DNA from: LVI-A0039 sp033105485
GTDB lineage: Bacteria; Bacillota_I; Bacilli_A; UBA3375
NCBI GenBank assembly: GCA_033105485.1
Contig: CP136956.1
Coordinates: 744,001 to 808,000 of the forward strand
Length of the DNA: 64,000 nt
Direction: 5' to 3'
In this document: positions 53,368 to 63,200 of the stretch, piece after piece
Layout of the letters: every line of letters starts with the position of its first letter
How positions within the stretch are numbered: the first letter of the stretch is position 1
The notes under the pieces: model-generated
The model's database searches: none
Seen by the model: only the letters and a program-made list of their open reading frames with translations
Told to the model about the DNA's origin: nothing
Translations under genes and position numbers: made by a program

Positions 53368-53654
53368 ACTAATCCTTTCCCGTTTACAATATCTTGATCA
53401 TCAAACGTATCTCCAACATGAGTAATATTATCTTGAATTGTGTACAACGTATTCATATAATAATCTGCAAAATAAGCTTCATATAGTTCCAATTTTTCAT
53501 AAATATCTTTCTCTACACCATACAATGATTGCTCAATTATACTCTGTTTAAGTGAGAGAATAGCATCTAGTAAAAATTCATTATTGTTTATTGCTCCGTT
53601 TATCGTTTCAGAAATTTCTTCTAATTCAGTGCTATTTATAATAATTGCTATTAT
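53364..53654 (-). CDS. Lap-like helical protein without a standard start codon
   Basis: An open frame of 96 codons (INSTELEEISETINGAINNN, SLKQSIIEQSLYGVEKDIYE, ending DQDIVNGKGLV) between the 53651 gene and the toxin. Its stop TGA overlaps the toxin ATG. A good GGAGG is 3 nt before ATA-ATA; no ATG, GTG or TTG occurs in frame near it, so it starts at ATA or ATT, or its start codon has mutated. Its position, size and helical nature fit the second secretion partner of the toxin. Confidence 0.6.
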   Translation of the reverse strand: MIAIIINSTELEEISETINGAINNNEFLLDAILSLKQSIIEQSLYGVEKDIYEKLELYEAYFADYYMNTLYTIQDNITHVGDTFDDQDIVNGKGLV

Positions 53655-53932
53655 TGACCTCCATCAACATAGAATCTTATTGACGCTATCGACATGGATA
53701 GATTGCTTTGTGAATGCTCTAATTTCTTTATCATGCCTTCAACTAATTCAATAGTTTCTTTAGTTATCTTGCTATTCTCTGAATTTGTATCAAGTTCTTT
53801 TTTATACTTACTCAAGTCAACAATCATATCTTCCAATATACTTTTCATGCTATTTAATTCTGTTTTAAATTCAGAACCATAGTCTCCACTCGGTTCCCAT
53901 GTATTAATATATACATTGCTTAATATACTCAC
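53651..53932 (-). CDS. WXG100/Lap-like small protein
   Basis: 93 residues from GTG (MSILSNVYINTWEPSGDYGS), helical except for the turn TWEPSGDYG, which recalls the W-x-G turn. The duplicated copy at 50347 uses ATG at the same codon, which fixes the start. GAGGGTG upstream is formed by the end of essC; the genes overlap slightly or abut. Confidence 0.65.
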   Translation of the reverse strand: MSILSNVYINTWEPSGDYGSEFKTELNSMKSILEDMIVDLSKYKKELDTNSENSKITKETIELVEGMIKKLEHSQSNLSMSIASIRFYVDGGQ

Positions 53933-53933
53933 T

Positions 53934-56900
53934 TTATTCACCCTCTTTTATTTTTATCAGTTTATTTCCGTTTAGTAATACTAAGTTACTATTTGCTAAT
54001 TCTTCACTCCAGTTTCTAACACTTGATGGTTGATACAACGTATTATTCTCAAATCCACCAGATATTAGTGCATATCTACTTTTCACAATAGATTTTAAAT
54101 ATTTATTTGATACACGACCTTCTCCAAATGATACTAGCCAAATGAAGAAATTAATATTGCTATTGTTCTCTAATTTATCAATGAATTCAAGCCTTACATT
54201 ACGTTCTATTTCATTCAATTGTTTTATATCTAAAATCAATACTGTTGTGTCTGTTGTCGAATAACTTGCATAACTAGTGATACTATTGATTGAGTCTCTA
54301 GAATCGGTATACTTACTGTCTAAATTTGTTACTACCTGATAATCAGTTGCCTCGATTGCATCTAAGGCTTTGATTAAAGCATAGTCACCTAGTGAATTAC
54401 AAATTGTCATGTTCTGTATCTTAAGTGGTGTTCCATTAATCATTAAATTATTAGTTTTCTTTTTAATAAGTGGTGCTGTAGTTACTGTTTCAGATTCTTT
54501 ACCATCTATTTCAATTTTTGGTAATTTCACTGTACTTAGTTGTCTATCAATTGAGATAAATGCACTATATTCAGGCAATGGCATACTTCTTAGTTTTGCA
54601 TCAGTTACATTTACAATTCTTTGACTTGATAAAGGCTGCATAACTACGATATTTGTTGCTTTTCTTATTTGTTTAAATAATCTATTACCTTGACCAATAT
54701 TCTCACTTATCTCCATGAAAACTTTTGTACCAGTTAACATTTGCATACCTAACGTGTCATACACCTGCTTTAATTCTTTAGCAGGAATTTGTTCAAGTAG
54801 ATCTAGTTTATTTATTATAATTGCATCAAATTCAATATCAGTGTTTAAGTTATTAATTTCTTCAATAGATCCAAAGTAGGATACATTTGAATTAGCTTTA
54901 TAATTATTAAGTTCTTGTTTTAAACTATCAATGATTAGTACACTTCCAAATAAGTGGATTGATTGTTCTAAAAGAATCTTTAGGAGGTTTGTTTTTCCAC
55001 GTTTTGGTTCCCCTAATATCAGCGTGTTATCAAAAGGCATTTTTAAATCTGTTATTTCTTCATAAGATACACCTGCATATAAGAATGAACCATCTGATTG
55101 AACTGGTTTATATTCTATAATCTCCGGCATTTCCTTAATAGCTTCATTTTGATATTCATTTGATTTATTGACTCTTGTAATTTCTTCAAGTAATAATTTT
55201 GAATATTCGTGAGTTTCAGCAGATGATACTGGATAGTACATCTGTATTACTTCTGGTTTATCTACTTTAACTAGTGCTCTACCAGGAACCTCTTGCATAC
55301 TATACTCTGTTCTACCAATTGAATCATTCACTTCGTGTTTATCATTTGCGTATAAGATTACTCTGTTTGAAATAAACTGTTTAAGGTTCTCTTTTACTTC
55401 TTTATATGTTGTTGCTGAAATTATAAAGTGTACTCCTAAACTAGCGCTATCTCTAATTATCTTCATGAATTCATCTAGTAAGTTAACTTCCAGTTCATTA
55501 ATTTTTGAATATCCATCAATTACGATTACAATTTTAGATACCTTGTACTTACTTTTGTCTAATAAATTAATATCCGTTACCATTTCTTTTTTTAATAACG
55601 CTCTACGACCTACAACTTCTTCTTGTATTAGTTTTAAAAATCTACTTAATTTATCTGTTTCATAGTCAAGAATGTAATCTGCTGTATGGTTTAATGTTTG
55701 AAACTGAGCAAGTCCACCATTTGCAAAATCTAGTACATAGAATTTTAAATCACGCGGTGTTAGTACTCTTGACATACTAAGTAGTGCATTAGCAATCGCT
55801 TTTGTTTTCCCCATTCCACTAATACCTGTAATCAATGCATGTGATGATTGATCTAAATTAATCTTAAATTCTTGTTGTTTTTGTTGATCTGGCATATCAA
55901 CTAATCCCATAGTCCATTCTAAGTTATTAGTAGCTTGCGCATTAACTTGTTGTTCTACAAACATAAAGTTCTCAAGCGGTGGTAACCATGGTTTACTAAC
56001 TTGTGTTAAGTTACTTGTTTTATATGTCTTGTCTATCTCTTGCAATACTACATCTAGTTCAGTTGCGGCAATTCCCTCTTGCTCTTGTTCAGTTGTACAC
56101 TCCTCAGGGTTAATGATTGTTTGGTTCCCGTAGATATCTAGTTCATAGATTTCTGGTTTTGCTGATGTTGTATTATTTGTACTATATGGTGCTCCACTAT
56201 ATCCACTTTGGAATAGTTCGTATAACTCGTTTGTACCGACTTTTAAGTATCCACGACCTGGGTTTGTAATATAAGCAGCATCTGGTGTTTTAAGTAATGC
56301 CTTACTATCTGCTTCTTCTGCTACTTTAAGACTTAATTTGAATTTACTGTTTGACCAAATTTGGTCATCTACTACACCATCTGGCTTTTGCGTTGCTAGG
56401 ATTAAGTGAATACCAAGTGATCTACCAATTCTTGCTGCTGATACTAATTCTTTCATAAAGTCTGGTTGTTCTGCTTTAAGTTCCGCAAACTCATCACTAA
56501 TTAAGAATAGGTGAGGTAGTGGCTCTTGGACTTGACCTGCTTCATACAGTTTAGTATAGTTATTAATATGATTTACATTGTTATCACTGAAGATTTGTTG
56601 TCTTCTTTTAAGTTCACTTTTAATTGATGCTAGTGCACGCATTGACTGGTATCCATCTAAGTTAGTAATACTACCTAAGTGGTGAGGCATATCTTTGAAT
56701 AAGTTTGCCATTCCCCCACCTTTGTAGTCAATTAATAAGAATCCAACTTGTTCTGGACTATATTCAATTGCTAGTGATAAGATGTATGTTTGAATAACCT
56801 CTGACTTACCACTACCTGTTGTACCGGCAACAAGACCGTGAGGTCCATGAATTTTCTCATGTAAGTCTAAGTAAATATAATCAGTCTCACTCTTCTTACC

Positions 56901-58526
56901 AAGCAATGCTGCTAAACTCTTATACGTCTTGTTCTTATTCCATCTACTTGCTATTTGTAGTTCTTTTGGATTACTTACCTCATACATCTCTAAGAAACCA
57001 AGTTGATCTGGGACTGCTGACTTAATTCCCTTAATATGCTCTAAGTTAGATAATCTACGGTAGTATAACTCTAACTCTGCTTTATCGCTATCAACACTTG
57101 GTAGTATAAACTCGTTGTTGACTAGCTTTCCTTCTTCCAAGATTAGTTGGGCTCTTGTTTCAGTCTTGTAATCAATTGTTGTCTTAATGTGTTTCGGTAG
57201 TTCGTTACTCGACTTCGCTACCTGAATTTGACTCATTCCTAAGCGCTCTTCTGGCTTCTCTAAGAACTCACGAATTGGATGGTTATTAATTAAAGCCGGA
57301 TTGTCAATAATGAATAATAAGTGCTTATCAAAGACCATCCCTTGTTTATATTCCATATCACGCTGTCTAAGCACTTGCGTAAACCCATTTAAATACTGAT
57401 CACGCGTAATGCTATTGTGCACAAAGTAATTATGAACCTTCTCACTATCTTTAAAGTGCGCCATACTAAATGCATACTGATAATCATCTAGATACGTATC
57501 ATCGGTAATCACAATAATTTGTAAATCTAAGTAACTATGATTGAAGATAGATTGCATCAGAATATTCTTCATTTGTTTAGAAATTACATATCTATTTCCA
57601 ACTAGCCCAATGTTCTTTTTAGCATCGATTACTAACGGCATGTTAGTGATTTGTTTATACTCTTCATATAATGCTTTTAGATTATCATCGGCCTCCTCGT
57701 AGCGTAGTTCTAATTTCTCAAACGGATTAGTAATACTATAGCTTGGCTCAGTTGTTTGCGTACCTAAGCGTAGTTTTAAGAAATCGTCATCTAATATATC
57801 ACGCTCATACAGACGACTTGAATGACTATCTAGTTCTACTAAAATATCATTAAGTGTCAAGTAATTGTAATTACTACTAGTTCTTTCCTCTAACTTAAGT
57901 GCAGCCAGCTCCTGGCGCTTTGTTAGTAAATAGTCATCGTAGGTTTCCTTACGCAGCTTATTGTGTGCACGCCCATCACGACGCTCGGTATATAAGGTAA
58001 ACATACTGATTCCAAATGAAACTAAAGTAGTTATTAACATTAGGATTCCACGAATCCCACGTGGTCTTACCCATAACATTAAGATAGCCATTACAATCCC
58101 AACCAACGCCGGCAATAGTTTCTTCACTAAACTACTAGTTGACGTATCTTTGTCTTTCTCTGGAATTCGCTCTAAATCAACTTTATCAGCATTAGCTTCT
58201 TTCTTAATACGTGGTGAATTGGTGTATTCTGGATAATCCGGATACGAAGTCTCAATCGTACTCGTTTGCAGTAACGTCGAATCAAAGTCTCCTTCTAACT
58301 CAATTGCATTCCCATCACAGATAGTTAACTTGAAATCATTACACTCAATTACATCACCAGGACTTACTTTAAATAACTTCTCTTCTTTTAACTTGAAGTT
58401 GTGAACCAAATGATCAATTGTTTTAATCGTCTTCTCTTTCGGAAAATAGTAGAAGTTTGGAGCCTCGATAATTACATCTCCCTGCTTTCCAAAGGTGGTC
58501 ATTTCTTTTTCAATATGATAACGCAT
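53934..58526 (-). CDS. essC: EssC, full-length T7SSb membrane ATPase (variant A)
   Basis: 1530 residues, the usual EssC/YukB length. Order: FHA-like N-terminal region 1-95, two membrane helices (about 136-152 and 159-179), linker, then three FtsK/SpoIIIE-type ATPase domains with Walker A GTTGSGKSE (568-576), GISGMGKT (901-908) and GEPKRGKTN (about 1150). The first Walker B is LFLISDEFAE (673-682). EssC is the motor that recognises and moves substrates. The start has GAGAGGAAG 5 nt upstream, 11 nt after essB. The C-terminal 680 residues differ from variants B and C. Confidence 0.95.
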   Translation of the reverse strand: MRYHIEKEMTTFGKQGDVIIEAPNFYYFPKEKTIKTIDHLVHNFKLKEEKLFKVSPGDVIECNDFKLTICDGNAIELEGDFDSTLLQTSTIETSYPDYPEYTNSPRIKKEANADKVDLERIPEKDKDTSTSSLVKKLLPALVGIVMAILMLWVRPRGIRGILMLITTLVSFGISMFTLYTERRDGRAHNKLRKETYDDYLLTKRQELAALKLEERTSSNYNYLTLNDILVELDSHSSRLYERDILDDDFLKLRLGTQTTEPSYSITNPFEKLELRYEEADDNLKALYEEYKQITNMPLVIDAKKNIGLVGNRYVISKQMKNILMQSIFNHSYLDLQIIVITDDTYLDDYQYAFSMAHFKDSEKVHNYFVHNSITRDQYLNGFTQVLRQRDMEYKQGMVFDKHLLFIIDNPALINNHPIREFLEKPEERLGMSQIQVAKSSNELPKHIKTTIDYKTETRAQLILEEGKLVNNEFILPSVDSDKAELELYYRRLSNLEHIKGIKSAVPDQLGFLEMYEVSNPKELQIASRWNKNKTYKSLAALLGKKSETDYIYLDLHEKIHGPHGLVAGTTGSGKSEVIQTYILSLAIEYSPEQVGFLLIDYKGGGMANLFKDMPHHLGSITNLDGYQSMRALASIKSELKRRQQIFSDNNVNHINNYTKLYEAGQVQEPLPHLFLISDEFAELKAEQPDFMKELVSAARIGRSLGIHLILATQKPDGVVDDQIWSNSKFKLSLKVAEEADSKALLKTPDAAYITNPGRGYLKVGTNELYELFQSGYSGAPYSTNNTTSAKPEIYELDIYGNQTIINPEECTTEQEQEGIAATELDVVLQEIDKTYKTSNLTQVSKPWLPPLENFMFVEQQVNAQATNNLEWTMGLVDMPDQQKQQEFKINLDQSSHALITGISGMGKTKAIANALLSMSRVLTPRDLKFYVLDFANGGLAQFQTLNHTADYILDYETDKLSRFLKLIQEEVVGRRALLKKEMVTDINLLDKSKYKVSKIVIVIDGYSKINELEVNLLDEFMKIIRDSASLGVHFIISATTYKEVKENLKQFISNRVILYANDKHEVNDSIGRTEYSMQEVPGRALVKVDKPEVIQMYYPVSSAETHEYSKLLLEEITRVNKSNEYQNEAIKEMPEIIEYKPVQSDGSFLYAGVSYEEITDLKMPFDNTLILGEPKRGKTNLLKILLEQSIHLFGSVLIIDSLKQELNNYKANSNVSYFGSIEEINNLNTDIEFDAIIINKLDLLEQIPAKELKQVYDTLGMQMLTGTKVFMEISENIGQGNRLFKQIRKATNIVVMQPLSSQRIVNVTDAKLRSMPLPEYSAFISIDRQLSTVKLPKIEIDGKESETVTTAPLIKKKTNNLMINGTPLKIQNMTICNSLGDYALIKALDAIEATDYQVVTNLDSKYTDSRDSINSITSYASYSTTDTTVLILDIKQLNEIERNVRLEFIDKLENNSNINFFIWLVSFGEGRVSNKYLKSIVKSRYALISGGFENNTLYQPSSVRNWSEELANSNLVLLNGNKLIKIKEGE
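55975..57660. repeat. essC constant block, copy A (intact gene)
   Basis: The parent or recipient of the constant block found again at 48040 and 39985. Identity with those copies ends after the codons for PWLPPLE at one side, and at the palindromic element by MPLVID on the other. Confidence 0.9.
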
Positions 58527-58537
58527 AATCTTCCTCT

Positions 58538-59641
58538 CTACTCTTCCTCTTGGTCTGATTCCATACTACCAGTAATACTGTCTAACTCACCTTGATAAGT
58601 TGCTAGTTTACTTTCCTTTTCATCAGTCTTTAAACTACTATCATTTTGAGTTTGATCAATTAATAATAATAAGACATAGGCCTTTTGCTGAGCATCGTTA
58701 TTTTTAATCGACTGATCATATGCACGATCAAGATCATCTTGTCCAATGTATACCCAGAAGTCTAAAATATTCTCTTCAACTGATGGTGATAGGTTATATA
58801 AAATGTTGTCCTTTTGAGTATCTGTAAGCTGCGACAACTTAATTGTTGACTCAGCCATCATATACTTCATAACTGGTGACATCGTCGATACTTTAGTATC
58901 ATGTAAATCGGCTAACACATTCTCATATGTTGCTGCTTCATAGCTATCGATTGCATGTAACTGACTAGTGCGGTTTGGAATAAAGACTACCGTTAAGAAT
59001 GCTGAGACAACAATTAAAATTGCAATCACAATTGTCTTAATACTGCTTAATCGCTTAACTTTATTCACATAATTCTTGTCAACTGTTACCTTAGTTTCAC
59101 GCTCACTCTTGATTTGACTAGCAATAATAACCGCAAGTTGCTGTCTTAAATCAGCTAACTTATCAATTTGCGCTAACGATTTTAATAAGCTGTTTTTCTC
59201 AAGTAACTTCCCATTCGAAGCAAGAATACTTTCATACCCCTCTTTAATAAATAAGTTTCCTAGTAATGCCTTAATCTCTTGAACTAACTGCTCTTCATCC
59301 TTTTGTTTGGGATTAATCTCACGCACTAACTGATAGGCGTTTGCCCCTTGATCAAAATAGATATTGTCTTGATCTAAACTGATATTCATAAGTTCATTCG
59401 TTTCAAGTGACAACGTTGCTAGTGACATCATTGCTTGTAAGATAAAAATATTGTTCGTATCAAATAAATCCTCATAACCTAATAAGTTACTCACCTCATA
59501 TTCAATCTCGATTGAAACTTTATCCATCTGTACATACTTAGCCGGTACGAAGAAACTCTGCTTAAACTCTAATAACTTAATATACTCCTGCTTATTGGTT
59601 TCTGTTATTCCTAATCTCCCAAAATCATAATTCAATTTCAT
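58538..59641 (-). CDS. essB: EssB/YukC, T7SSb core membrane protein
   Basis: 367 residues: an N-terminal cytoplasmic pseudokinase-like domain (1-195, with LLGYEDLFDTNNIFILQAMM and ALLGNLFIKEGYESILASNG), one membrane helix (about 203-223, IKTIVIAILIVVSAFLTVVF) and an extracellular helical domain with an acidic end (SDQEEE). Links EssC with the other core parts. The start overlaps the esaB stop by 17 nt and has AAGGAG. Confidence 0.9.
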   Translation of the reverse strand: MKLNYDFGRLGITETNKQEYIKLLEFKQSFFVPAKYVQMDKVSIEIEYEVSNLLGYEDLFDTNNIFILQAMMSLATLSLETNELMNISLDQDNIYFDQGANAYQLVREINPKQKDEEQLVQEIKALLGNLFIKEGYESILASNGKLLEKNSLLKSLAQIDKLADLRQQLAVIIASQIKSERETKVTVDKNYVNKVKRLSSIKTIVIAILIVVSAFLTVVFIPNRTSQLHAIDSYEAATYENVLADLHDTKVSTMSPVMKYMMAESTIKLSQLTDTQKDNILYNLSPSVEENILDFWVYIGQDDLDRAYDQSIKNNDAQQKAYVLLLLIDQTQNDSSLKTDEKESKLATYQGELDSITGSMESDQEEE

Positions 59642-59855
59642 AACGCTCCTTAATTTCTAATATTTCATTATTTGCTATTCCATTTTGATTAAATGACAAA
59701 CTCGGATTAACAACTCGCTTATATAGAAGTGCAACTATCATTTGCTCACTTCCTAGTTCAACATCAATTTTCGCCAGTACATCGATAATCGTTCGATTGA
59801 AATCTAGCTTAAGCTCATGCCTCTTATCTTTAGTTTTGATTGTTACTTTGTTCAT
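59625..59855 (-). CDS. esaB: EsaB/YukD, ubiquitin-like T7SSb protein
   Basis: 76 residues with a ubiquitin-like beta-grasp pattern (MNKVTIKTKDKRHELKLDFN, then RTIIDVLAKIDVELG and a late NEILEIKERYEIEL). It is a cytoplasmic, essential part of T7SSb machines with a regulatory or structural role. GAGGGGA precedes the ATG, which lies inside the end of essA. Confidence 0.85.
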   Translation of the reverse strand: MNKVTIKTKDKRHELKLDFNRTIIDVLAKIDVELGSEQMIVALLYKRVVNPSLSFNQNGIANNEILEIKERYEIEL

Positions 59856-60219
59856 AACGTCCCCTCATCTTAATTATTTTCCTTACAAAATATCCAAACA
59901 CAAGTATCTGGAGGATTAAAACTACATATATAAGTTTTGTGTAATCAACACTTAAAACTGAAGTATCGACTGGGTAAACTTCCGGTGCAGTATATAACTG
60001 TGCAAATTGGTTTGAATCAATATCTAATTTATAACTAGCATCATCATTGTAAATATCGCCATGTGCACTATCGTATTGATACAAGTTATAATTACTGTCT
60101 TTATCCTGAAACAAGCTAACCCCATATTTCTTATCAATTGAAGTCGTATCTTGTTTGACTTCTTTATTGACCATTACATCGGGGTCCAACTCTAAATTGG
60201 TCTCACTATTCGTGTCCAT
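59830..60219 (-). CDS. essA: EssA-like membrane protein
   Basis: 129 residues: a soluble N-terminal part without a clear signal, then one C-terminal membrane helix (about 96-112, LIYVVLILQILVFGYFV) and a basic tail (RKIIKMRGRYEQ). Size, topology and position between esaA and esaB fit EssA; the sequence itself is too divergent for certainty. GGGAGG start signal, directly after the esaA stop. Confidence 0.65.
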   Translation of the reverse strand: MDTNSETNLELDPDVMVNKEVKQDTTSIDKKYGVSLFQDKDSNYNLYQYDSAHGDIYNDDASYKLDIDSNQFAQLYTAPEVYPVDTSVLSVDYTKLIYVVLILQILVFGYFVRKIIKMRGRYEQSNNQN

Positions 60220-63200
60220 CTAAACCTCCCTATTAATGTAGTAAAGACTAGCTACTAGTAGCAATGTCGCAATAAACATTCCAACAATTATGATTAATAA
60301 CCACGGGTGGCTTGCCTTTGTTATTGTGCTAATTGGTTGATCGATTGTCTGCTCAGTAATTGCAAACGGACTTGCAATAAATGAATACACCATCTTATTC
60401 GGCATCCCATCTAAATTAGTATTTGGCAACAGATTATAGACTTGCTTTAAGATTAATGCCGATTCCTCTTGTCTCGTTAACTCTTCATTTTTAAACTTCT
60501 TAATCGCTTTTGCATATGCTGGATCCTCACTAATCTCGGTTACATAATCCATTATTTCCTGGTAATTCTCATCATAAACATCTATTTTTTTACCAAATAG
60601 TTCGTTATTTTCAGTTTCAACCTTGTCCATTACTTGATTTGTTTGCTCATCAATCTCCATAATCTCCTGTTGATATGGCTCTTCATTAACTTCTTCTGTC
60701 TCATTATCTAGGATCTTATTAATTTCTATTTTTACATTTTCAACATTTGTATCCTGCATCTCAATTCGCTCATTGATTCCTGGATTTATAAGGTCACATT
60801 CACCTTCAGTTACATCACCATTTTCAGCATTAACGATATTTTGGCACTCACCATAACCATTAAAGTCAGCTCCAATATTTATTGGCTCATCAGTTGGTTG
60901 ACCATCAGTTGTATCCTTTGTTCCTAACTGTTCTTCTAGTGACGGGTCAATGGTTGTAAGAACTTCTTGATAATGATTTTTCGCTCCACTTTCACTAGTT
61001 ACAATTTGATTGAATAAATCAAAGATTTGACAACTTAACTCTTTATTATCAGCACAATACTCAGGACTAACTGGCTCTAACCCATCTTCGAATTGATAAC
61101 TACTTATCAAGTTTTGAACATCTTCAATTTGAGTATTATCTAGAGTTGTAAACTTATTAAGTTTTGCATTTAAAGCAATATACTTGTTGATATATGTACG
61201 CATATCAGATACATTATCCATGATCTTACTCGACTCATCGACAACTTGTTGTGATTTGTCTAAACTTGGACCATACGGATCCTCACCAATTACTGGCGTA
61301 TTAGCAGCTTGATCTCTTGCTAACTGTAAATAATCGGGGTTCGTTGACAGATGATAACTAATCGTGTCACAATTGTTTTCACTACAAACATCCTCGCTCG
61401 GATCAAATTCTCCTTTATAACTAATAAACTCAAACTGCTCAGTTGATGGCGCTGAATTTAAATTATTAAAGTTGATACGTAAATTAACCGTAAACGCCTC
61501 ATTTGGATCAAGTGATTGGTTAATAACGATCGAATGACCATCAACTGGGCTGTAATCTACTGGATTCCAATCTTCATCTTCAACCGAAACAACACGAATA
61601 CTATCAACTGCACGCCCGCTCGATTCAGTCATTTCAATATACTGCTTATGAGACTTACCACGTGTCGAGGCGTTCTTAACTTCAAGTTTAATATTAACTG
61701 CTTCATTAGGTGTAATTACCCCATCTTCAGTCACTTGCTGGTCATCTAAAATTGTAATTAATAATGCTAGTGGAGTAATTGTCAATTCCGTTTCAGTATG
61801 ACCTAGCTGTACACTATATTGCTCGAGGCTAGTACTGTTTATAGTTGCTCCATTTGAAACAATATCTTCCTCAACAGTTAACTGCTCAGTAATAACTAAT
61901 TCACTATTCGCCGGCATCGAAAACTTAATTTGATTACCATCAGCTGTCATCTTATCAGCAATATAGTTATCCCCATCAATTGCATCATTAATCATTGCAA
62001 ACTCATAACTCGGAGCATCCGTTGTAATTAAATCGTCACCCGTGAACTCTTCGCTTAAAACTAAACCAGCAGCGGCATCGTCCGAACTATTTTTCACAGT
62101 AATTTGTTTAGTAATCTCTTCTCCTGCTTCAAATTTACATTCCGAGATCGTACTCGCCCCAAGACAACTATCACTATTAACTGTGTAATTAACTTGTTCT
62201 AAGCTAACTGCTCCGATTGCTAAGTCAACATCGTCAGTCGCTGCTAGATGAGTTTGGTTAGCAGTACCATTAGTTGTTAACTCTAAGTCAGTAAAGCCAA
62301 TTGCTAAATCATCATCAAGTGTTCCGAGCTCAATGTCAGATTTCAATTCTAAATTGATATAAATATCAATCGGTAACTCATAACTATCATCACTACCTGG
62401 ATCAGGAATATCAGTTGAACTAACTTCCTCTCCAAAATCAATCGTCACCTCAGTATCATTAGTTGAGATTGTTGGATCTAAGGTAGCATCACCAACTTGA
62501 ACAACAACTTGTGGAGAGACATCTAAATTAATAAGTGACTCTAAATCTGCATTAAACTTTAATTTAGATACTGAATAGGCAGCCGGTGACTCAATCTCCA
62601 CCTCATATCTTAAGCCAATTTGCTCTTGTGGTTCAATTACATCATTACCATCAATATCATCTTCTTCATTATCTAAATCAACTGTATACGGATCATCGTA
62701 GATACGTAAACTACTACTTACGGTTGCTAGCTCTGAGATGATTGGGAAACTAGCTGTTTGACCATCAATTGTATAGTTTTCAATAAAAATTTGGTTTCCA
62801 ATTAAATTATCGAACGTTATTGAAAACTCAATCACTGAACCTTCCTCAAATGTACTGGCATCAATTGTAAGTCCTGAATCAGTGGCTGTAACTGCTCCAT
62901 CTCCATCGTTACTTAAGCTAAACGCCTCGTTTCCATACTCACTAACTAAGTTACTATCTTGATATTCAATTGTAGAGTCATCTGGCTGCACAGTATATGC
63001 ATAATCTAGTGTAATATCAGATTCGGACACATTTGGACTTACTGTTAAATTACTCTTTTCACCAACTGTAAGTGTTTCTTGCTCATCATTATAAGCAAGA
63101 CTTAACTTTGCTTGATTACTATCAATTGTCTTCTCTACATTAAATACTAAGTTTAACTCAGTCGCTTTAATACTGCTGATGCGAATGCGATTATCTTCAA

